Source: DTBU01 sp964568845 (GTDB lineage: Archaea; Thermoproteota; CALKCG01; B24). From it: DNA of 7,862 nucleotides. A model generated the notes under the pieces. That model ran no database searches. It saw only the letters and a list, made by a program, of their open reading frames with translations, and was not told where the DNA came from. Shown one piece after another: positions 1 to 5,209 of the stretch. Positions within the stretch are counted from its first letter, which is position 1. The number at the start of each line of letters is the position of its first letter. The position numbers were made by a program, and so were the translations under genes. The stretch lies in NCBI GenBank assembly GCA_964568845.1, contig CAZMSC010000046.1, forward strand, positions 1-7,862, read 5' to 3'.

Positions 1-890
1 ATACTTTAGAGCTTCTCTACAAAGACTGGCCGACGCCTTTAGTTAGGCTACGGTCTTTCTCTTCGGAGAAGAGGAGTGTTTGGGCTAAGCTTGAGGGGGC
101 AAACCCATACAGTAACAGTGTTAAGGATAGAATAGGATGGTCTATGATTATGGCTGCTCTTGAAGAGGGGAAGCTAAGCGATATTATGTATGAGGCTACT
201 TCGACAAATACCGGGATAGCTATAACCGCCATAGCCAATCTCTTAGGAAGGAAGACTAAGCTATTCATACCTAAGACTATTCAGAAGGCTAGTGACGTTT
301 TCCTCAGGGTTTTAGGAGCAGATGTTGTGAGAGTACCGGTGGGTTTAACCGTGGAAGCCATAGAGGAGGTTGATGCAAAGTCTAAGGCAGAAGGAGCCAC
401 TCATTTAAACCAGTTTGAGAACGATGCAAATCTTAAAGTGCATCTTAAATATACGGCTAAGGAGATAGATGAACAGCTTAGAAGCATCGGGCTTAAACCA
501 GACTGTATAATAGGGGGTTTAGGGACATCGGGACATATGAGCGCATTATCTATATACTTCAAGAGTAGATACGGTAGCTCTGTGAAGGTTGTAGGCGTTC
601 AACCAGCCCCCAACGAAGTGATTCCAGGTATACGTAGAATTGAAACGGGTATGAAGTGGGTTCACTGGACAGACTTCGACCAGGTTATAGATGTTAAGAG
701 AAGAGAGGCTATAGAAGGGGTGTTAACGGTCGCTAGAAGGGAGGGGCTTCTAATAGGTTTAAGTGCTGGAGCCGTTTTCCACGCGTTTACTAAAGTGGCG
801 GAAGATGAAGGAGTTTATGTGTTAGTATTCCCAGATACCGGGTACAAGTATACTGAACAGTTTGAGGAGTATTTTCAGAGTGTAGGCTGA
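1..890 (+). CDS. cysM: Cysteine synthase, CysM / O-phosphoserine sulfhydrylase type (5' partial)
   Basis: This is a PLP-dependent beta-replacement enzyme of fold type II that makes cysteine from an activated serine in the cytosol. The frame is open from base 3, so the ATG at 144 is internal and the true start lies upstream of the window. In the 295 visible residues, NPYSNSVKDR holds the PLP lysine (visible K41, bases 123-125), TSTNTG (66-71) is the substrate loop, GGLGTSG (171-177) binds the PLP phosphate, LSAGA (253-257) and PDTGYKY follow. The segment PGIRRIETGM places an Arg (R211) about 170 residues after the lysine. That matches my recollection of R220 and K51 in Mycobacterium tuberculosis CysM, where the Arg selects O-phosphoserine. 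I therefore infer an O-phosphoserine enzyme, although O-acetylserine cannot be excluded. About ten N-terminal residues are probably missing. The stop overlaps the next gene by one base (TGATG), which implies co-translation with the JAMM peptidase. Confidence 0.9.
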   Translation, partial: TLELLYKDWPTPLVRLRSFSSEKRSVWAKLEGANPYSNSVKDRIGWSMIMAALEEGKLSDIMYEATSTNTGIAITAIANLLGRKTKLFIPKTIQKASDVFLRVLGADVVRVPVGLTVEAIEEVDAKSKAEGATHLNQFENDANLKVHLKYTAKEIDEQLRSIGLKPDCIIGGLGTSGHMSALSIYFKSRYGSSVKVVGVQPAPNEVIPGIRRIETGMKWVHWTDFDQVIDVKRREAIEGVLTVARREGLLIGLSAGAVFHAFTKVAEDEGVYVLVFPDTGYKYTEQFEEYFQSVG

Positions 891-1303
891 TGTTGAAAAT
901 TCCCAGGGAAGGCTTTGAGAAAATTATAGACCTCTGTAGGAGAGAGTTTCCTAGAGAGGCGTGTGGACTTATAGCGGGTGTTAAGCGTAACAGTATCTCA
1001 TACGTTAGGAAGATATACCCTTTAAGGAACATAGCTAAATCCCCATTCATGTATGAGGCTGACGCTGAAGAATTATATAACGCCTTTAAGAGCATCGATA
1101 GAGATGGATTGGACTTTTTAGGTATATATCACAGCCATCCTTTTGGTCGAGCAGAGCCGTCCGAATTGGATAGAAGGCGTGCTTTCTATCCAAATGTGGC
1201 ATACGTGATAATATCTCTTGAAGGTGGACGGGTTTATGATGTTAAGGCTTACTTATGGGATGGGCAAGAGTTTGTTGAATGCGACTTTTCCGTCGAAGTA
1301 TAA
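890..1303 (+). CDS. JAMM/MPN+ zinc metallopeptidase, Mec-like
   Basis: This 137-residue protein is essentially one JAB1/MPN/Mov34 metalloprotease domain. All the expected catalytic residues are visible: E23 in REACGL, the zinc ligands H81 and H83 in HSHP, S91, and D94 of the SxxD element. Prokaryotic members of this size cleave the isopeptide or amide bond after the C-terminal Gly of ubiquitin-like sulfur carriers. In M. tuberculosis, Mec removes the new cysteine from CysO-Cys. The ATG overlaps the cysteine synthase stop, and I see no strong Shine-Dalgarno sequence, so translation is probably coupled. This context favours a Mec-like role over a proteasome-linked or desampylase role, but no CysO/ThiS/MoaD-like carrier is visible in the window. 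The JAMM assignment is firm; the substrate is inferred. Confidence 0.88.
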   Translation: MLKIPREGFEKIIDLCRREFPREACGLIAGVKRNSISYVRKIYPLRNIAKSPFMYEADAEELYNAFKSIDRDGLDFLGIYHSHPFGRAEPSELDRRRAFYPNVAYVIISLEGGRVYDVKAYLWDGQEFVECDFSVEV

Positions 1304-1344
1304 CCTGATCGCGATCTTGTAAGCTACCGGGTTTTACTGTAAAG

Positions 1345-1352
1345 ATTTATAA
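1345..1352 (+). promoter_or_regulatory. Putative TATA box of the HTH regulator gene
   Basis: The sequence ATTTATAA is centred about 37 bases before the ATG at 1385, which would put transcription start near 1373-1376 and leave a leader of only about 10 bases. No Shine-Dalgarno sequence is seen before the ATG, in keeping with near-leaderless archaeal transcripts. An 11-bp perfect palindrome, TTTAC-T-GTAAA (1333-1343), lies directly upstream, where BRE or an operator would sit; autoregulation is possible but inferred. Confidence 0.45.
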
Positions 1353-1384
1353 CGGAGTAATAATACATATACTTTGATATTGCT

Positions 1385-1744
1385 ATGAGTTTGAAACCTC
1401 CATGTGAAATATCTGTTAAATTGATCCTACCTGCTATAAGGCTTCTCATAGCTAAGAATCTTATAGAGAAGTATGGGTATACTCAGACATCGGCGGCTAA
1501 GGCTTTAGGTACAACACAGGCGGCTATAAGCCACTATATGCGGTCTAAACGCGGATGGAAGTTATCTGAGAAATTAATGGAGATAGATGATGTTAGAGAA
1601 CTTTTAGAGAAAGCTCTAGAGAAAATAGCCGAATCTAAACGTCTTGACACAGACGCAATAGATGTATGTCAGATCTGTAAAATAACTCAAAAATACTTGG
1701 ATAGTCTGAAAACCTATAAACTACATGGAGGAGCTGTGCTCTAG
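1385..1744 (+). CDS. HTH transcriptional regulator with conserved cysteines (COG2522-like)
   Basis: This is a 119-residue DNA-binding protein. Residues about 12-58 form a helix-turn-helix of the XRE/lambda-repressor type: the segment with YTQTSAAKALGTTQAAISHY is the recognition core, followed by basic residues (RSKRGWK). The N terminus has the PPCE motif with C7, and the C-terminal helix carries C95-Q-I-C98. This arrangement recalls the archaeal regulators of COG2522, some of which are fused to a ThiN domain; no such domain is present here. The three cysteines could bind a metal or Fe-S cluster, or act as a thiol switch; that is inference. The gene has its own promoter and lies between the cysteine genes and the homocysteine operon, so it is a candidate local regulator of sulfur assimilation. 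Its TAG stop overlaps the stop of the convergent ferredoxin gene. Confidence 0.8.
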   Translation: MSLKPPCEISVKLILPAIRLLIAKNLIEKYGYTQTSAAKALGTTQAAISHYMRSKRGWKLSEKLMEIDDVRELLEKALEKIAESKRLDTDAIDVCQICKITQKYLDSLKTYKLHGGAVL

Positions 1745-2130
1745 AATAGTATGAGCGATATGGCTCTCATTGGACAGGCATCTACGCATATACCGCAGGC
1801 TACGCACTTGCTTTCGTCGAAAGTTACCGTGTAATCTTGGGAAATATGGATAGCATCGGCGGGACAGAGAGAGAAGCACTCGCCACAGTGTATGCATTTA
1901 TCAGAGTCCACAGATATCGTCCTCTTAAGTATAACGTCAACACCCTTACTTTCAAAAGCCCTTATGATATCATTTGCATGCTCGTCTGAAACCTCTATGA
2001 GCATCTCCCCACCTCTCTCATGTATGGAAGCCTTTAAAATGTTCAGTTTAATACCCTTCTCCAGTATGACTGTTGAAGTTACAGGCTCCCTCATAAGGTT
2101 GCCGTGAAATTTCAAAAGCATTTTAACCAT
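1741..2130 (-). CDS. NIL-domain 2x[4Fe-4S] ferredoxin of homocysteine biosynthesis
   Basis: This 129-residue protein has two parts. Residues 1 to about 70 match a NIL domain, a ferredoxin-like fold also found at the C terminus of the methionine importer ATPase MetN. Residues 75-125 are a bacterial-type ferredoxin with two complete cluster motifs, C79-x2-C82-x2-C85-x3-C89-P and C109-x2-C112-x2-C115-x3-C119-P. The same NIL-ferredoxin type (MA1822 in Methanosarcina acetivorans) works with a DUF39 protein to convert aspartate semialdehyde plus sulfide to homocysteine, probably as electron donor. The DUF39 gene sits immediately upstream with an 11-base gap, so the two form an operon. A good Shine-Dalgarno sequence fixes the ATG at 2130. 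All eight cluster cysteines are intact. Confidence 0.9.
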   Translation of the reverse strand: MVKMLLKFHGNLMREPVTSTVILEKGIKLNILKASIHERGGEMLIEVSDEHANDIIRAFESKGVDVILKRTISVDSDKCIHCGECFSLCPADAIHISQDYTVTFDESKCVACGICVDACPMRAISLILF

Positions 2131-2137
2131 TTCATCG

Positions 2138-2143
2138 CCTCCT
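2138..2143 (-). promoter_or_regulatory. Strong Shine-Dalgarno site of the NIL-ferredoxin gene
   Basis: On the minus strand AGGAGG lies 7 bases before the ATG at 2130 and its first two bases (AG) belong to the TAG stop of the upstream DUF39 gene. This supports the chosen start and translational coupling. It is the clearest ribosome binding site in the window and contrasts with the first genes of transcripts, which lack one. Confidence 0.75.
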
Positions 2144-3314
2144 ACATCATCCTCTTCGCGACAGCCTTCTCCTTCATAGGTTTAAATACAGAGTCCCTCG
2201 GTAGGTTTTCAACGGGCTTAGACAGGTAAAACTCCCCATCTTCGATCCACTTCTTTAAAGTTTCAGCTATTTCAATAGCGACTTTGAGGCTTGAGAGTGG
2301 ACTTACCTTAACAGTTTTACCTAAAACCTCCATCCTACCTGATTTAAGCTCTTTATACGAGACTTCCCTTAAAATCGGTCTACTCCTCTTAGGAATGCCA
2401 TAATCTAAAACTTTAACCGTTACATTTTCATCAGTCATAACCGCGATGTTCTTAGCGACCTTCAGGTTTAATACAGGTATCGGTACGCCTAACCCGACAT
2501 ATATTGACGTCCCGTAGCGGGTAATAGCTGCGCCTCTGACGAATCTGACATCCATCTCCATACAGTTCCCCTTAACCATTAACGTACCCATTTGATTCCT
2601 TGGGTCGTGTTGAGTGCCTTCACCTATGACATAGCCTTTAGCTCCTCCTAGAAATATTCTAGTTCCAATACCTATTGTCTCATATTCAGGGTCGTTTATC
2701 AGCGGGTTTAGCTCACCAGCTCCAGAGAACGTCGCATTTCCATACTGTGGAAGTAGCTTACCCATATAAGTGTATATTACGGTATCTCTACTGTTCGTTG
2801 CGCATACATATTTCTGGTAGGAGTTTCTAAAATTCAGCATGTAAAACTGGTTTAAATCGTACTTAGTTATGGTTGTTTCAAGCCTCGTCCTTGGGTAACA
2901 GTCCGTCCCGTAAGCCGTAGCCTTCAATTCAACTTCTTCACCACGTATCAAATCTTCTATAACATGACCTCCACCGTATTCGAAAGGCTTGGTTTCAGAC
3001 ATCTGGGTTGCCCCTATATACAAGTCTACAGCAGCACCCGGATGGCATACTGGGACGTCGTTTATCCATGCCTTATCTATTTTGATAGGGGGATCTGAAT
3101 GTCCGAGATTAATGACAGCGCCAGAGGAGCACATAGCTCCAAATGTCCCAGTCGTTACGACGTCTACCTCTTTAGCGGTGGCTTCATAGCCTTTACTCTC
3201 AGCTAAACGCTTAAATTCATCGGCTCTCAAAACTATGGCATCTCCTTTTCTGATTTTCTCATTTATCTCTTCGTATGTCCTTATTGGAATCTCTAATTCA
3301 TAGTTGCTGGTCAA
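2142..3314 (-). CDS. DUF39 homocysteine biosynthesis protein (aspartate semialdehyde sulfurtransferase)
   Basis: This 390-residue protein belongs to DUF39/COG1900, the catalytic partner of the NIL-ferredoxin. The family replaces the aldehyde oxygen of L-aspartate semialdehyde with sulfur, giving homocysteine without O-acylhomoserine. Recognisable features are the start-proximal RTYEEINEKIRKGDA, the glycine-rich GTFGAMCSSGAVINLGHSDP, the PVCHPGAAVDLYIGATQ segment, and AYGTDCYPR. C62 and C139 are the likely counterparts of Methanosarcina C54 and C131 (constant offset of 8); as I recall, the latter is needed for activity. The adjacent ferredoxin gene strengthens the call. The start is uncertain: the best in-frame codon is TTG at 3314, with an in-frame TGA at 3318-3320 and no useful ATG before residue 61. 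An out-of-frame ATG at 3321 would become the start if one T of the TTTT run were absent. Confidence 0.9.
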   Translation of the reverse strand: MTSNYELEIPIRTYEEINEKIRKGDAIVLRADEFKRLAESKGYEATAKEVDVVTTGTFGAMCSSGAVINLGHSDPPIKIDKAWINDVPVCHPGAAVDLYIGATQMSETKPFEYGGGHVIEDLIRGEEVELKATAYGTDCYPRTRLETTITKYDLNQFYMLNFRNSYQKYVCATNSRDTVIYTYMGKLLPQYGNATFSGAGELNPLINDPEYETIGIGTRIFLGGAKGYVIGEGTQHDPRNQMGTLMVKGNCMEMDVRFVRGAAITRYGTSIYVGLGVPIPVLNLKVAKNIAVMTDENVTVKVLDYGIPKRSRPILREVSYKELKSGRMEVLGKTVKVSPLSSLKVAIEIAETLKKWIEDGEFYLSKPVENLPRDSVFKPMKEKAVAKRMM

Positions 3315-3333
3315 AACTCATCGTAAAGCACTG

Positions 3334-3341
3334 TTATATAC
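3334..3341 (-). promoter_or_regulatory. Putative TATA box of the homocysteine operon
   Basis: On the minus strand GTATATAA lies about 23 bases before the TTG at 3314, so transcription would begin at or beside the start codon and give a leaderless mRNA. A second A/T-rich element (TTTAATAATA, around 3343-3352) is about 26 bases from the alternative ATG at 3321. Which element is used bears directly on which start is real. Confidence 0.4.
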
Positions 3342-3361
3342 ATATTATTAAACTTTTCCTA

Positions 3362-3423
3362 GAAAAATATAACTTATAGTAATTTTTAGAAACCGACAAT
3401 CTTACGTAGCCTAAGCAAGCTAC
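3362..3423 (-). terminator. Possible terminator of the larE-fdhD operon
   Basis: Just downstream of the fdhD stop the minus strand can form a small stem from GTAGC and GCTAC (3423-3419 with 3410-3406, loop of 8 bases). This is followed by T-rich DNA ending in a TTTTTC tract near 3362-3367. Archaeal termination depends mainly on the T tracts, so the stem may be incidental. The position, between fdhD and the promoter of the homocysteine operon transcribed in the same direction, is right for a terminator. Confidence 0.35.
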
Positions 3424-3442
3424 TTCCATTATAAATTCCTCT

Positions 3443-4225
3443 TTAGGTAAGTCTCTCTGGATGCGTATACACGTTAAACTTGGCTCCTCTAACGAACCCT
3501 ATGAGAGTTATTTTAAAACGGTCGGCTAGCGATATTCCAAGCGATGTTGGGGCGGATATTGAGGCAATGACTGGTATTCCTACCCTAGCGGCTTTCAGAA
3601 CTATTTCAGATGAAAGTCTCCCGCTACATGCTAGAAGTGTAGAGCTAAAATCAGCGGATCTTTTTAAAACGTATGCTCCAACGACTTTGTCTACAGCGTT
3701 ATGCCTACCTACATCTTCACAGAGAAACTCAGCTCCCTTACAATCAACGATTATTGCTGCATGAACACCTCCGGTTTTCCGATAGGTCGTTGCGTTTGAA
3801 TTGAGTTTTCTCGCAACTTTGAAAATTTCGGTAGAAGACCATTTAACGTTTGAGTTCACTTTCCAATCATACGTTTCACTAGACGGTATTTCTGAAGGCT
3901 GGCCGCATGCAGTTTTCACGATCTTAGTGGCCTTAATGTCCCGCAATAGCGATCTTTCCTCAACAACGTTTAAAGCTGTAACATAGACATTTGAACCTTC
4001 CACACGTATCTCAACTATTTCCTCAAGGTTCTTCACAAGCCCCTCAGTCACGAGATGACCGACTGCTAACTCCCTGAGCTCTCTCGGGGTTGCGTAGAGT
4101 ACGGCCAGAGGTTTTCCATTAACATGGATGGTTACTGGAAGCTCTACGGCGACTTCGTCTTCAACGTACTGTAAGCTTCCGCGCCAAAGCTTTAGGATAC
4201 CGTATTTTCTGATGGGGTTTTCCAT
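3443..4225 (-). CDS. fdhD: FdhD-family sulfurtransferase for molybdenum/tungsten formate dehydrogenase
   Basis: FdhD takes sulfur from a cysteine desulfurase or equivalent and passes it to the bis-MGD cofactor of formate dehydrogenase in the cytosol. The 260 residues cover the whole family: ELPVTIHVNG (28-37), the P-x5-LAVGHLVTEG segment (47-62), TGGVHAA, EDVGRHNAVDKVVG, SGRLSSE, the SAPTSLGISLA segment and a final GF-RGAKFNVYTHPER. The sulfur-carrying loop reads T-A-C107-G-Q-P-S, whereas E. coli FdhD has C121-x-x-C124; the second cysteine is absent. The first is the likely persulfide site, so activity by one Cys is plausible. The gene follows larE by 14 bases with no clear Shine-Dalgarno sequence. 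No formate dehydrogenase or molybdopterin gene is in view, so the target enzyme is encoded elsewhere. Confidence 0.92.
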   Translation of the reverse strand: MENPIRKYGILKLWRGSLQYVEDEVAVELPVTIHVNGKPLAVLYATPRELRELAVGHLVTEGLVKNLEEIVEIRVEGSNVYVTALNVVEERSLLRDIKATKIVKTACGQPSEIPSSETYDWKVNSNVKWSSTEIFKVARKLNSNATTYRKTGGVHAAIIVDCKGAEFLCEDVGRHNAVDKVVGAYVLKRSADFSSTLLACSGRLSSEIVLKAARVGIPVIASISAPTSLGISLADRFKITLIGFVRGAKFNVYTHPERLT

Positions 4226-4239
4226 ATTCTAGGACGCCC

Positions 4240-5112
4240 TCACGAATACGTTGACTTTCCACCTGTTGCAATAGGTTCGTTTAGACTTCCAGACTTGTAC
4301 CCGTAGAGGTCTAAAGTAACGTATACATATCCTAGGCTTCTAAGCTTAGCCCATATGGAATTCATAAGCTCCTCGTTGAAGAATGCTTTTCTCTCATCTC
4401 TACCGACCTCTATTCTAGCTATAGTATCATGATCTCTAACTCGAATCTGTTTAACGCCTGTAAGCCTTTTTATGTAGACTTCCGCTTCTGAAACCCTCCT
4501 AAGCTTATCGTAAGTTATCTTCGCACCATACGGGATTCTCGATGCTAGGCAAGCCATAGAAGGTTTATCAGCCGTAGGAAGCCCTATAAACCTCGAAACA
4601 AGCCTCACGTCGTTCTTGGTGAAGCCTAGCTCTGCCAACGGGCTTCTAACTTTAAACTCTCTTAAAGCCTTAAGGCCAGGTCTAAAATCTCTACTATCAT
4701 CAGCGTTAGACCCGTCAACTAGCAGTTCTAAACCTTCCGTTTCAGCTATTCTGCTAAGTGTTCTTAATAGAGACTTCTTACAATAATAGCACCTATCGGG
4801 GGGGTTGTTGGCGAATTCGGGGTCATCCAGCTCGTTAATCTTGACTATTCTATGTCTAATCCCTATCAGCTTAGCTATTTTAACTGCCTCTTCAAGCTCT
4901 CCTGGAGGAAGTGTGACGGAGTCTGCCGTGACGGCTAGGGCTTTATCACCTAAAGCCTTGTAGGCGGCATAGGCTACGAGAGTGCTGTCTACGCCACCGG
5001 AAAAGGCAACTAATACGCCGTTTTTACTCTTAAACCAGTCTAAAAGCTTGTTAATTGAAGCTTGAGCCTTTGAGTAAGTCTCCGTATTTTGGCAAACCGT
5101 TTTCCCAGACAT
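4240..5112 (-). CDS. larE: LarE-type ATP-dependent sacrificial/[4Fe-4S] sulfurtransferase
   Basis: This 290-residue PP-loop enzyme adenylates a carboxylate and then thiolates it; in the known pathway LarE makes the thiocarboxylates of the nickel-pincer nucleotide cofactor of lactate racemase. The ATP-binding PP-loop is SGGVDS (38-43). Next come PPDRCYYCK with C108 and C111, DGSNADDSRDFRPG (133-146), and KPSMACLASRIPYG with C188. Lactobacillus LarE uses a single sacrificial cysteine at the C188 position. The extra CxxC here matches the three-cysteine type described in Thermotoga maritima, which holds a [4Fe-4S] cluster and can act catalytically; cluster binding is inferred here. The gene is first in an operon with fdhD and has a TATA-like element and a weak GAGG near its ATG. 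No larA, larB or larC is visible, so the substrate could be a different cofactor. Confidence 0.9.
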   Translation of the reverse strand: MSGKTVCQNTETYSKAQASINKLLDWFKSKNGVLVAFSGGVDSTLVAYAAYKALGDKALAVTADSVTLPPGELEEAVKIAKLIGIRHRIVKINELDDPEFANNPPDRCYYCKKSLLRTLSRIAETEGLELLVDGSNADDSRDFRPGLKALREFKVRSPLAELGFTKNDVRLVSRFIGLPTADKPSMACLASRIPYGAKITYDKLRRVSEAEVYIKRLTGVKQIRVRDHDTIARIEVGRDERKAFFNEELMNSIWAKLRSLGYVYVTLDLYGYKSGSLNEPIATGGKSTYS

Positions 5113-5140
5113 AGTCCTCAGGAGTTTTCTATAACGCCGT

Positions 5141-5148
5141 TTTATAAG
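5141..5148 (-). promoter_or_regulatory. Putative TATA box of larE-fdhD
   Basis: On the minus strand CTTATAAA is centred about 32 bases before the larE ATG, giving a predicted start near 5118-5120 and a leader of only 6-8 bases. A weak purine run (TGAGGA, about 5114-5119) lies close to the ATG. The divergent G3E GTPase gene shares this 97-base intergenic region. Confidence 0.45.
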
Positions 5149-5179
5149 TCTTCCCCTGTAAAGAAAATGTTAACATAAG

Positions 5180-5198
5180 GTTTAAATTGAATTTAAAC
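5180..5198. promoter_or_regulatory. Perfect 19-bp palindrome, candidate operator/promoter of the G3E GTPase gene
   Basis: GTTTAAATT-G-AATTTAAAC has two 9-base arms that are exact reverse complements around one central base. It ends 11 bases before the GTPase ATG. Its left arm (TTTAAA, centred about 26 bases before the ATG) is also where a TATA box for a leaderless transcript would be, so a dimeric regulator bound here would block transcription. The symmetry is seen directly; the regulatory role and the identity of the binding protein are inferred. Confidence 0.55.
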
Positions 5199-5209
5199 TC
5201 GGAAGTACT

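Noticed and set aside
144..890. A cysteine synthase starting at the ATG at 144
   Set aside because: The frame is open to base 3 and the upstream residues contain the essential NPYSNSVKDR lysine motif, so this ATG is internal and the gene is truncated only by the window edge.
1307..1316. Palindrome GATCGCGATC after the JAMM gene
   Set aside because: Only 10 bases, with no extension into a longer stem and no T tract directly after it; not enough to call a terminator or operator.
3480..3764. A 94-residue plus-strand ORF inside fdhD
   Set aside because: It is antisense to conserved FdhD motifs and shows no domain, so it is a shadow of that gene.
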